This document shows, piece by piece, positions 1-12,336 of a stretch of DNA of 64,000 nt. The notes under the pieces are model-generated. The model ran no database searches, was not told the DNA's origin, and was given only the letters and a program-made list of their open reading frames with translations. A program made the position numbers and the translations under genes. The stretch is from contig OZ007506.1 of the NCBI GenBank assembly GCA_963931865.1, forward strand, positions 18,325,853 through 18,389,852, written 5' to 3'. The stretch's first letter is position 1; every line of letters starts with the position of its first letter. This DNA is from Axinella damicornis. Lineage: Eukaryota > Porifera > Demospongiae > Axinellida > Axinellidae.

Positions 1-221
1 ACTTGCCTTAGATTAAAGCTAGAAACTTCAAACTTTGACACCACATCCTTAAGTCCTTGCACTAGGGCCAGGTATGCTTAAAATGCTTAAAATCCTTTAA
101 TTAAGGGAGATATCATGAGGCGGCACATCAATGGGGTAACCCGCTTTGCTTCAAAGGGTCCTGTACTTAACCTATGTAGTGTTTCCTATCCAACTCCCTG
201 TGCTCTATTATCCATGCTCAG

Positions 222-345
222 ATGCAGCTGCTCAGATGCAGCTGCTCAGATGCAGCTGCTCAGATATGCAACTGTTTTGATACAGTTGTAGCTGCTCAGA
301 TGCAGGGGCTCAGATGCAGGGGCTCAGAAGTAGATGTGCTCAGAG
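222..345 (+). repeat. Short tandem array, GCTCAGATGCAG
   Basis: About eight imperfect units of 14-15 bp built on GCTCAGATGCAGCT; the later units change to GGGGCTCAGATGCA. Confidence 0.8.
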
Positions 346-797
346 ATTAGCTGCTAGCTACTGAACTAATTTGCACTCATCCAAACACCACTTTGTCCAG
401 TACTTTGATCTCCTCAAACACACTTCCTCTTGCACTTAATATCTCAAGTACTTCTCCTTCAAAGATAATGGCACCACACTTAGTCTTCTTCCTGCATGAA
501 TCCTGTTTTGTTAAACTCCGGTTCCCACTTGCTGCTTATAGACACTCAAAGTCAAGTCAAGCTTAACCACAACACCTGTTATAACACTGCTAGTGGAGCC
601 CCTCAAATATGGATGTCATTCAGCTACCCAAGTGTGTCCTGACCAGCGAGGTGTCCACATCTTTGATTTATACAAATTTGGCGTACTTGATCAGGTGCCC
701 TGATCAACCAAAGGTGTCCTTAATTCAGAGTGGGTTCATTTTGTTTGATTTGGAATGCTGCATCTCCCAATGCAGAAGGTTTACATGCACGCATTAA

Positions 798-830
<33 letters not shown>

Positions 831-904
831 GATATGACATCATCACTACCATAAAGGGCATTGCTAAAACTTGTTTTTCTGGAAGGGCATTCAAGGTGAA
901 CAGG

Positions 905-1000
905 AAACCAGTGTGATTTGAACCCAGGACAGAACCTGCACTAGAGACTCTCACTCTACCAGTGCACCACCGCACACCCACTGCATTACAATGTGAGGGA
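905..1000 (-). repeat. tRNA-derived SINE-like remnant
   Basis: On the minus strand GGTGCACTGGTAGAGTG resembles a pol III A box and GGTTCAAATC a B box about 35 bp on. The acceptor arms do not pair, so it is not a functional tRNA gene. A diverged SINE head is the likely source. Confidence 0.4.
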
Positions 1001-1805
1001 ACTTTGACATGAGCATGGTAGCCGGAAGTCCTGTACTCTAAACCACACGTGTTCCCGCTTGCATACTTTATAGCATTCTCCAATTACGCACATTTGCTAT
1101 ATTTGTCATGGACGTCATTAGCTGCGCAGTGATCTCACAGTACTCTAGCCCCACAGCCACATCCTGATAGAGGATGACTCAACCTTTAGCACAGGTCTAC
1201 AACTAGCTCCTAGTCTCATTGTCTGGTCCTCACCTCTGAGAGGGTTAAATCACTCCACATGCAACTTCCTGCTATCAAATTTGCTCTTCTGAAGTAGAGC
1301 TTCAGAGTGTAAATATTCTCACGTACTTCAAGGTAGCTCACTACAGTGCACAGAGAGCTCCAGTTCTCTCCTTTAACATACCATCTCCAACCATTGGCTA
1401 ATAATCCAATTCACTGCAGTGCTGATACCGAACTTCTCTGTACCAGAAACACTGATAGCGAGCAACTTGATACACAATTCAAAGAAAAGATTAGCTTCTG
1501 TAAAGGAAATGGCTACTACAAGGGGTTTGGGCTTCTAAGAGGTTAGTTAAGGTCAAAGTGTTTGGGCTTCTAAGAGGTCTTACCCCATCTGCTGATGCTT
1601 GCCAATTTTGATGTTCATTCTTTACATGACTAATAAAATGCTTTACTTCTCTGCAGTGGTACCCACAGTGGATGAAGATGCACCGCCACCTCTCATCCAC
1701 CACCCCTCACTCCTACACCTCTCCACCTCTCCACCCCTCACTCCTAAATCTTCTGAAGTAAGCAACTGAGTTGATACGAGGTATGTATGACTAAGAGCAT
1801 CCTTG

Positions 1806-1807
<2 letters not shown>

Positions 1808-1850
<43 letters not shown>
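1808..1850. repeat. Poly(G) run, 43 bp
   Basis: Uninterrupted G. Similar long runs: 799-829, 42290-42328 and 43290-43323 (G); 15841-15879, 22474-22517 and 28146-28177 (C). Confidence 0.9.
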
Positions 1851-1853
<3 letters not shown>

Positions 1854-2386
1854 CAGTGTCATAGCGACTGTATCAACCCAGTGAAGTCTGTTGAAAAGCT
1901 GATGTGTTATCATATGGTATCGAAGCTATGCAAGCCACGGGAGTACTGACATGCAGCACAGGAAGAGGAGTTGATAGTACTACATTGATAGTATAGACGG
2001 ACATCTCTCCAGGCCAGATTGAGGTACCATGGCCACAGGAAGGAAATTAGGTCACACACCACTGTGACCAACGTTTCTCTAAACCTGACTAGTTCCCACA
2101 CTTAGAAGAGTGCTCCTGGACAATGTATCATCGTGGCAACAACTGAACAGGAGTTGTACTCAGGATGATTGGATTAGGTTTGAATGCCGTATTCTACAAC
2201 ACTCAATACTCACATGGGTCATGTGTGTGCATTGTTGTTTCATATAGCAAGTCTGATTTTCAAAATCCTGTGAATGGACTTACTAGGCATATAATCCAAG
2301 GTGGTATCTTGTAATAGCTTGCAATAACAACAACTTAGAGTTCGCTTTCAAGTTCTACATAGTGCGTGGGCGTTCCTTTGATGTAC

Positions 2387-2672
2387 CGCGGAGGATAAAT
2401 CACTTATCCTCCGCTATGATGTCATAGCGGAGGATAACCGATTTATCCTCCGCAAAGGATCGCCACGCTATGCTGAGAATCAGAGTTGTAGCTGTCTAGC
2501 AGCCGGATCCAGCTACTAACTTGACTTGGAGGTTTCTGTGGTAGAAGCCAGATCTGCTACGTCGACTCAGAGGTTATGCAGTTTATCCTCCTTGGGAAAG
2601 TTTAGCCTCGGCTTCGCCTCGGCCAAACTTTCCCGCGGAGGATAAATCGCATAACCTCCGCGTCGACGTAGT
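2387..2672. repeat. Palindrome cluster, GCGGAGGATAAAT words
   Basis: GCGGAGGATAA or its complement occurs at least five times in both directions (2387, 2405, 2430, 2450, 2635), with a longer arm pair CTACGTCGACTCAGAGGTTATGC and the complement at 2652-2672, and a stem AAAGTTTAGCCTCGG/CCGAGG.. in the middle. Probably nested fold-back elements. Confidence 0.7.
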
Positions 2673-4881
2673 AGATCCTATACTTTAACGGATGAAGCAC
2701 TACTTAATGATGGACAGGTAGGGAGAGTTGGCATGCCATCAAAAAGCTTTACGAATCCTGATATTCAAGGTCAGGCGTCCAGCAGTTTTAGGGTATATGG
2801 GGTGGTTATACACATTGCTTCTGACATACACCAGCAGTAGCTCTTGGCTTTGCCACTGAAAATGAAATCATGTGATCCAACTTTGGCTTGGTAAACCATA
2901 TCAAAAATGGCAGCACCAACTAGATGGAGGTTTTGATAGCACTCTGCGGTGCCAGTTATTATGGCACTGTGTTCTAAAGAGGCAGTCAAAATAGTGGTTC
3001 TTGCACTTGGCAAGTCATTCTTTTGAGTAGAGTCATTAAAGTTTCTGTTATGCCCCAGCGATTGCAGTGGCATGTCTCCAGCAGAATGAGAGAAAGCTGG
3101 GATAGAGGGTATGTAATCAGTTGTCACCATGGAGACATTATCATCTAATCACCATGCCAAAAACCTAGCAAGTTAGATCATGACCACAGGGTCCATTTCA
3201 AGCCAGGCAGCTGAGTACTTGCTGCTATGGTAGCAGGGCCCAGACAACCAAGCACGTCTGATGTAACTCCTTAATCTTCTTCATGATGTCATAAGTAAGC
3301 TTTTGATCTTGCACACCAAGGAGTGGGATATCAGTCCAACAGGCAAAGCCACTTGTCCTACTACTGCCTTGGACTATACGTACCTCATGCACAGATACCC
3401 ATGACACATCTGCATGATTTCATTACAAGGAGCGCATGAGCTGCCAAAGGCGGCGAAGGAGTGTCGAACTAGTATAGACATGTTGTGATCCCTCACGCCT
3501 TATGGTCATACCTTATATGGAAGACCTTTGCGGTACCGCACAAACACCAAGTTGTCTTTCACACTTTTATGTAATGGCCTCTCGACATATTACGTAAGCG
3601 TTTGGTAATACTACTTCCGCTACGGCCGGCATGCTGAGTTCGACGCTCCTTTGCCAGCTTCGGTGGCTCATGCCTGTCATTCTATAGTACAATATAAACC
3701 TTGATGCTGTATAGGATTGGTGAGTTCTTTGATAGTATGCTACGTAGCTTCATCCAGCAACAAACCTCCTTTCATCATCAAAAGAAGGTTGTATAAGTCC
3801 TTTACTTCCTCCAGCTTGCCGTTCAATGAGGCGTTATCATGATCATGCTTACAAGAGACCCTTCACATTTATGGTATACGTCTTTAGACATTCAGAGTGT
3901 GTTTTTTTGGAAGAAGCTTCTGATTATTGGAAGAAGCTTCCGATTTGCAGCAAAGGTGCACAGCAAATGCATGTTGGAACTTCCGAGAATCAGGAAGCAT
4001 GTTCCGAAGAAGTGGAAGGCTTCTTCTGAAGAGCACTGGCTTGTACATACTTTCCGAAAAACGGGTGCTGCTGCTTAAGGATTTTCCAGAGCTTCGTTTA
4101 GGCCTTCCGGAGCTGCGTTTAAGTCTTCCAGAGTGTCATGCGTAGCACAAAATTGACGGAAATGGTTCGATGATGTGTGAGACTTCAAACGCCAAGCGTA
4201 CTTATGATGCTGTCACCAATGAGCCTGGGAAGAACACAATAACAGGTTCCTTTGTTTCCCACTGTGCGTGTGAGGAGCCACCTTTAACAATCGTCGCCAG
4301 TCATTCCACACACCGATGCACTACACTAACTTTACTGCATTCCTTTATAAAGCATGACGGAAGTTGTGCACTTACATAATACATACAAACACTAGCTCAG
4401 AATCGGACTGCCATTCTCAAGATTACGCTCGACAATCATGAAATATCGTTGCCTAGTACAAGCAAGTTGAGAATAGGCCAATTAAGAGGCCATAGTTTGG
4501 ATGCAAGGAATGCTGTTACTAAAAGCAACTGCAAACACAAACAAGATGACGATATGCACAGACATTCGGTATCTAGGCAACAGACTATTTCTGGTATGTC
4601 CGTCTGTAGTTCAGATTATATTACAAGAAATGCATCATCTGCCAAATAAACAGCCAGTTCTGAAGCTAGTGACTGCACATGCGAGCTTCAGAGGAAGGGT
4701 GGTGTGGAATACCTTGCCTTGTTTGAGCTAGTGTCGACGGATGCATCATCAATTTGTTTATCCGGATGCCTCAACGACAATACTTCGTCACAATGCAATA
4801 TGGTTTTCAACCCAAGTAAGGTTTTTCGCAATGACAAGTATGCATACCTGCATTACCTGATCATCACTGTAAAATTCTAAC

Positions 4882-5132
4882 CATACCGTAGTCGCTCATT
4901 ATTAGGCGCAGCTCACTTATAGGCACATATTTGCAGGTTCGACTCTTGTCTCAGCTACTCTTTATCAAGCGCTGAAGTCTTCTACCAGGAACTCAAGCCA
5001 TTTTTCGATCAAATGGAGTGAAAAAAGCTATAATTCAAAATGAAGCGCACTTCCTATTCGAGGAAGGTAATTCGCATCTCGTTTATAGGTGCATGTTAGG
5101 CACATGCTCTTAATAACGAGCGACTATGGCAA
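4882..5132. repeat. Inverted-repeat element, CCGTAGTCGCTCATTATTA ends
   Basis: CGTAGTCGCTCATTATTAG at the left and CTTAATAACGAGCGACTATG at the right are imperfect inverted ends of a 250-bp block. No target duplication is clear. Confidence 0.55.
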
Positions 5133-5261
5133 TGTTCTAAGGTGCTGGCTACCAGTGAACCCAAACAGCACTTCCTGCTATTTGCCCTGCAGATGACAAA
5201 AGGCTGTACGGGGATATCAGTAGTGCTCCTGTACGTACATCCCAATTCGCCATTCATGGAA

Positions 5262-5795
5262 TCATCAGCCACTCACAATACACTCCTGGGATGACCACAA
5301 CACCAGCATTGCTGGGATGATCAGCCACTCACAATACAATCCTGGGATGACCACAACACTAGCATTCCTGGGATGATCAGCCACTCACAGGACAGTCCTG
5401 GGATGACCACAACACTAGCATTGCTGGGATGATCAGCCACTCACGACACACTCCTGGGATGACCACAACACTAGCATTCCTGGGATGATCAGCCACTCAC
5501 AATACACTCCTGGGATGACCACAAGCACTAGCATTCCTGGGATGATCACAATACAATCCTGGGATGACCACAACACTAGCATTCCTGGGATGATCAGCCA
5601 CTACAATACACTCCTGGGATGGACCACAACACTAGCATTCCTGGGATGATCAGCCACTCACGACACACTCCTGTGACAACCACAACAGTAGCCTTCCTGG
5701 GATGATCAGCCATTCCACAACATTAACTCTCCCTTGAGATGATCACAACACTAGCATTTCTGGGATGATCACAACACTAGCCTCCCTGGGATGAT
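5262..5795 (+). repeat. Tandem array of about 54-bp units
   Basis: About nine diverged copies containing GGGATGATCAGCCACTCAC and TGACCACAACACTAGCATT. It ends just before a solitary TAGCCTCG end at 5803 and the last visible CEP162 exon. Confidence 0.85.
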
Positions 5796-5859
5796 TAGCT
5801 AGCCTCGTTCCCAGGCCTCCGCCCCAGACTTTATCTCTCAGCCGTGGAGTACCCCTCAC

Positions 5860-7361
5860 CTCCAGTTCCTTGAGCTCCTCTTGGGACGGTTCTGGCCCAG
5901 CTGCCAGCGCTCCCTCATCCGGGACTCATACTCGAGGGTCCTGCAGTGGAACAAGCTACTTCACTCACACATGCACAATCACGGCCTAGGACCGAATTAC
6001 ACCTGCTCTCAAAGTTTTGGCCACGTTCTGATACCCTCCCAGTATGGTACTGAGTTGCCTGAGTGCCTGACTGCAGTAATTATGTATCTAGAATTTTGCT
6101 GATCAATACAATTACCAGAGGAGAAAATCTCAGACCTGAGCTGTCTTATCCTACCAGGGTGACCCAGTCGGAGGTTATACTTCAGACCAGTACGTAAGGT
6201 ACAGCTCTCTACATGGAGGGGGTGCGTTTACTACTGGGGACAACAACACAACAGCTTAGTGAAGATGATGACCACTTGCTCTTGGTAACTTATACTCGCC
6301 TCAAAGACAATGACTACTTGCTCTTGTTTAACTGCCACTGAGTATGGGGAGCATCATAGCTAGTGGCTGGGAGCATGTATGTTTCATAGCAATAGCCTCG
6401 TTCCCAGGCCCCATACGAAAAATGGGGCCTGGGAACGAGGCTATCATAGCAACACCTTCAAAGCAGAATACGTATACAGTGATACACATACACTACAGTA
6501 ACAGTAAAGCCTGAATCCTCCTGGGCTGTCCCTGGGTCTTCTGTTGGGGCTCTGAGTCTTAAATGCATTGTTCATGCTAGCCCTGTCTCCAGGACCCCCT
6601 CCATCAGGTCGGGTTACCTCATAGGATGTTGGAAGCTGCTAACTTCAAGGGTCCGGAATCACAATGGGCTAACACAATCCAAACTGTGTGTACTTGCCTG
6701 TGAACACACAACAATCATCTGATGCTCTAAAAAAGAGGATTTCGATAGCATTTCATGTGGTAGAAGCGATCTTGTTGGTGAAATACAAGACCTGCTTGGC
6801 GGAATAGGAGCCCTGTTAGGCGGGAATGCATTCGCAGGAAGTGGCCACTACAAGTGTATAGTGGGACAGGTCAACTCATTCTTGCGAACGGGTTAGTCAA
6901 AACACTCTTTCCTAGACAAGGAGCTGCTGATATACATTGGCCCAGCTTGGACTTGTGTTGTTTCTGGCACACCAGGGCTTAGAGAGATACAAACACGCCA
7001 CCTCATTTGAAAAACAATGTACATTGTTGTTTACATGCAGTAGTAACATAAGATGGCTCTCATTATCCTACGCTGTTACGTAACGTACCGTAATGTGAGC
7101 CATCTTACCATTGCTCGCTAACAATACCCTACTGTAGATGGAACGTTTGTTATTGTGCAAGGTCTTTGAAGTCCAGGAAACACATTCCCAATCACACAAA
7201 GACCTACAACTTTCGCACTGAAATTATTTTTTCAGAATGCAAACCATGAACTGGTAGTAAACAAGAGGTAATTGGGAAACAGAAGCCAGGGCCTTCCTGG
7301 GAGTTACCTGGCTTCCAGGGATGAGATCTTGGCCAACAGGGCTCTGAAATGTTGGCATTTC
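5860..7361 (-). CDS. CEP162: CEP162 3'-end exons with disturbed frame
   Basis: Two further exon-like blocks follow 7942: 7361-7308 (54 nt) and 5940-5860 (81 nt). Both have good acceptors (CCACAG, CTGCAG) and donors (GTAACT, GTGAGG). Spliced in phase they read EMPTFQSP and then reach a stop. Shifting by one base inside the first block gives HFRALLAKISSLEAR, which matches the position and pattern of human EMKHFVGLEKKIKQME, and continues TLEYESRMRERWQLGQN in the second block. A second one-base shift near the end of that block would give EELKELE before the donor. So either there are indel errors in the assembly or the gene has a real frame break near its C terminus. The last exon, expected to encode the final 20 or so residues, was not found. 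Confidence 0.55.
6393..6443. mobile_element. 51-bp TAGCCTCG hairpin MITE
   Basis: A hairpin with ends TAGCCTCGTTCCCAGGCC and the complement, nearly all stem. TCATAGCAA is duplicated exactly on both sides (6384-6392, 6444-6452). Confidence 0.9.
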
Positions 7362-7941
7362 CTGTGGCAAGAGAAACAAGTCACTTTCAGGAGACAGGTG
7401 TAATCTAGCCATCTCTCTCATTCTGAGATCACCAGAGCAGGACAGGATGTCAGCATGGAACTGCTATTAGGTTTCGGGTCAGAGTATCAAGCTTTCCTCT
7501 GTGTGGTTGCCCTGTTTCTTGATGCCCCAGAGATTAGACAGAAAAGTTGAATATCTAATATGTGGCCAAGCTTCTGCATACAGTCCGATCATATAGTTAT
7601 ATTCACACGCACATGTAGACAAGGAGTAAATGGTGTATATAGATAGGAACACATTAGACTTTTTGGTTCTGCCACACCAGGGCTTAGAGAGTCAGAGACA
7701 AGTCATCTGATCACAATGTTAATGCACTGTTGACAGTAGACGGCTTCCATTTTCCTGCACAACTACCAGCACAGGGCAATAGGGCAATGAGAGCCCTCTT
7801 ACATTGCTTGCTAATGATTCTGCCTCGGCTTGCCACAAGTTGTTATGTGGTATCCTCCCCTCCCTCCTTCTTCCTCCTCCCGCCTGCCCACTCGCCCACC
7901 CACCTGACCAGCCAACCAGCCTCCCTCCAACCCATACTCAC

Positions 7942-8117
7942 AGGGGTATGGTATTTCTTAGCCTCCAGTAGTTCCTCCGTGAGGGTCTTCAGTTGCTGGG
8001 CTAGCCGCTCCTCCCTGGCTCTAGAGGCAGACAACAGCTCTGCATCCACTTGTGATGTTTCTAGCTGCTCCTTCAGATGAACGATGGTGGCCTGCATATG
8101 TATGTGTGTGTGTTTGT

Positions 8118-8148
<31 letters not shown>

Positions 8149-11100
8149 AGGGGGAGGGGAATTCTGCTGAAAATGCAGGCTTCTGTGTTGAAACTTATTG
8201 TAGACTTGAAGAAATTGAGATATCTGTAGCAAATTAGCATTTCACTGCATGCAGCCCTGACTGGTTTCAGCACAAGTCAATAGGAGCCCTCTCCTCTCTC
8301 AACCTGCTCTGACCCGTGGAGCCCTCTCCTCTCTCAACCTGCTCTGACCCGAGGAGCCCTCTCCTCTCTCAACCTGCTCTGACCCGTGGAGCCCTCTCCT
8401 CTCTCAACCTGCTCTGACCCGAGGAGCCCTCTCCTCTCTCAACCTGCTCTGACCCGAGGAGCCCTCTCCTCTCTCAACCTGCTCTGACCCGAGGAGCCCT
8501 CTCCTCTCTCAACCTGCTCTGACCCGTGGAGCCCTCTCCTCTCTCAACCTGCTCTGACCCGAGGAGCCCTCTCCTCTCTCAACCTGCTCTGACCCGATGA
8601 ACCCTCTCCTCTCTCAACCTGCTCCGACCCGAGGAGCCCTCTCCTCTCTCAACCTGCTCTGACCCGAGGAGCCCTCTCCTCTCTCAACCTGCTCTGACCC
8701 GAGGAACCCTCTCCTCTCTCAACCTGCTCTGACCCGAGGAGCCCTCTCCTCTCTCAACCTGCTCTGACCCGAGGAGCCCTCTCCTCTCTCAACCTGCTCT
8801 GACCCGAGGAACCCTCTCCTCTCTCAACCTGCTCTGACCCGAGGAGCCCTCTCCTCTCTCAACCTGCTCTGACCCGAGGAGCCCTCTCCTCTCTCAACCT
8901 GCTCTGACCCGTGGAGTCACGTACCTCAGTTGGTAGAGGAACTGAGTGAAAGTTCCAATACCACAGATTAAATGTTCAAAAATGTTAATTTTGGTCTCAC
9001 ACCTCTCTTGTAACTAGGCCTGAGCTAATTATGTGCACATAAATAATAGGGACTTACCTGAATTGCACATTATTCGAGAATAATCGGGCCAGAAAATGGA
9101 AATAATTATTAGTGGGCGTGTAGTTTCAGCTACATGGCTCATGGCTGCCTTGTGTGAGTCTGATGCGGAGTGCTATGGCGACCTTTCGTCGCTTTCAAGC
9201 TCCGAAACAGGAACAGAGGCTACAGAGCACGAGTCTACCTCCTCCTGTGTGTCTCTGCTAGACCGCTTACGGAGCCCCAAGCCTTGGCTCATAAACAAAA
9301 AGTCGATCACAGTCAAAAATATTTCGTGAATAACAGGTTGTTGATGTAAAATAATGGGGGGAATTTTGTGAATAATTAGCTCAGGCCTACTTGTAACTGA
9401 AAACCATCCAAAAGGCTTCAGGAACAGCTGCAGTGTTGCCTACGTACTTTCAACCACAAGGCCTGCAGTGGCAAGACTCTTTGGCTTGACGATAGTGAAC
9501 TTGAGGAACATTACAGTCCGTCAGAGTGTGAGCAATTAAATAGTAACTATAGGATAAGAGCCCCCCCTCCCTCCATCCCTCCCTCTCTCCCTGTCTCCTA
9601 GCTGGTGGGATTGGAGATGATGTCCACTACACCTGGAGTTAGGTCTTTTGGCTAATAATGTGTGCAGTGGTCAAGAGGTTCTTAGAAATCAGTCCTTAGA
9701 CCACCTGCCATTATTCCATTATTCTGCTCTGGTGACCTCTGACCTCTAATTTGTCTACTGGGCTTGCACTTTAACAACTTCATACATTCACCCAAACTTT
9801 GAAAGGGAAAAGACGGATTTGTACTCTCAATCGCAATCTCAACTGTCACATAATCCTAGATCCTACAGTAAACCCATAGCAACATGGTTACTTGTAACAT
9901 TGTTTTGGTCTTGTAGGTATTGTTAGCCTCGTTCCCTGGCCATCGCCCAGCTTTTCGTATTAGGTATTGTAGCATGCAGTAAACCCAATGGTACTTGACT
10001 GTAGGTAACTCAATCCAGGATGGAATCCCAGTCCATAGCAATATAGCCTGGTTGTCAGGGATTTATGACAACATATATATTATGTTGCCGTGGAAACAGC
10101 ACGTAGTACACGTTGCATAATATTATACACCTCACTGAAATTCAACACGGTATATTAATTACATAAACAAACAAAGTTCTCGTGGAACTCAAGAACGAGC
10201 CTTGGAACAAGCCAGGGTTTCATCTAGAAAAAAATGTTTGGGGGGGAAGTAGTGGCAAGTGCCGTGCAAAATGTTTTGAGGTTGATTAATTCCCCGGAAG
10301 AGGTGTGGCCTACAGCAGTATCTGAGTCCTAATACGGTATTACCTATGATGTAATGATATAGTCAATCTCTTCTTTGGGGGGGAAGCTAGACTGTTTGGG
10401 GGGGAAGCTTCCCCCCTGCCCCCCCCCCCCCCCCAGTAGATGAAACCCTGCAAGCCATTTTCTTCTGGTAGTCAGAACCAAATGCATGTACATGTAAGAG
10501 TGCTGGAGGGCTAACCTAAAACATAGATACAGTGCTTAATGCATATCACATGACCATGATGGCATCAACCAATCAGATGCCTCAAGGTCAATCACATGAC
10601 TGCATTTTAAATCCGCATCATGCCCACTCCTACGTATGTAAAGTCTACAAAGGCCTGTACGTACGTACCTGGCCCAGGTTAGAGACATCTGATGGTGGTA
10701 GTGAATTATTCGAAGCTGAAGTACCCGCTGATAACAGAACCAGCTCCAAGCCCAAGTGGATCGATTGACCAAGATATGCAAGGCTACCTTACATCTAGTC
10801 CTACCTACTGCATGCACTAGTAGCCGTCTCCTATCCCAGTGACCCCAGAGCGCTGTGGTTACTCCGTCTCCTATCCCAGTGACCCCAGAGTGCTGTGGTT
10901 ACTGTATTGCTCAAGTGCACTATGAGTATAGTAGGGGGGAGGGTGCCGAACAACGACTGCCTTGCTGAGCTCGACTACTAGGTCAATAGTGCATAGTAGG
11001 TAGGAGTAGTCAGAATCTGCCATTTGTGACCGAGATGCAATAATTTTAATCACACGTTTCAACCTGGGTAGGTCACGAACTTTGGCAGATTCTGACTACT

Positions 11101-12290
11101 CCTACCTACTATGCTCAAGTGCACTAATTAGCCATGTGATGCACTTCCAACTAATCAATACATGTATGGATAATCCACATCTTCTGTAGTTTGCTAGGTT
11201 AGGTGAGCACCCACCCGCCCCAGTGATTATTCTCTCCCTCACACACTAATTACTACCACAGGAGAAACTAGATGTAGGTACAGGACTGGACGGCACCGTC
11301 GTCGTCAAAGTTGCTCCATGATTGCACCGTCCACACGCTGTTTGTCCGTCGTGGGACCACTTCAACTTCCGGTTATTTCCTGCGTAGACCATGCCAACGG
11401 GTACTGCTATATGCATGTGAATCGCTGAAAAAGCCGAATACGAAACTTCAAATGGTCCCACCGGTACTGTACACAGGAGAAACCACCTGATATATGGATT
11501 AGATGGGCACCACGACCATCAGAGCTTCTCCGTATGCACACCATCTGCACACCCATTGAGTCCATGCATAATTTTAAATATTACTAGTATAGGTGGGAAC
11601 TACAATCAAACTTCAGAGTAAACGAAACCATACAATTCAAAAGACGAACACTCCAAACAGAGGAAGTTGCTGAGTGTACCTCCCCACTAAGAAACACTAT
11701 CTGGAGTGTGTGTTGTGCGCACAGAATCTCTTCAGTTTCAGGAGTCCACTTGAAGAGGCAATTGAGGTCATGTAAACAGGAAAAAATTAGTGGGGGGTAC
11801 TCCCCTCTTCCAAGAGTGGGCCAACATCTACCAGGTTCCAAAAACACACTAATTGCAAAGGACATGGGAAAACACAAAAATCGACCAATCCAGGTTGCTC
11901 CATTGAAAATCAAATTGTCAGTCCAGCTATGATGAAGGTATTTGTGACGTACTAATATGTATACTGATAAACATGAGGTTGGAATTTCCCTCTGCATTCA
12001 GTAGGTTAATGTTATGGCCGCCATACACACACAACTCACCTCTGTGATGGATATTACACACCCCTCACACCCTCACCTCCATCTTAGCTACTGCAAACAC
12101 CCTTACACCTCACACCTACACACCCTCACACCCTCACCTCCATGGCAGATGCTTTGGAGCGCAGGGCAGTGGTTTTAGACTCTGCATGGTCTCTGGCAAA
12201 TTTTGCCACCAGGGAGTCGAACTTTGACCTGTGCTCCTCCTGTAATCTGGAAATCTAGGACAGAGAGCAGGAGAGAGTCTGACAGCAAGG

Positions 12291-12336
<46 letters not shown>

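Larger units (their letters stand above)
1..5859. other. Gene-poor repeat region
   Basis: No exon chain was found on either strand. It contains the arrays, palindromes and poly(G) runs listed separately, plus unique AT-rich stretches. A possible plus-strand acceptor at 1656 (CTCTGCAG) opens a short Pro-rich frame (VPTVDEDAPPPLIHH) that I could not extend. The missing last exon of CEP162 would be expected here. Confidence 0.6.

Noticed and set aside
8930..8975. tRNA gene suggested by TCAGTTGGTAGAGGA
   Set aside because: Only a D-arm-like word; no T arm or pairing acceptor ends nearby.
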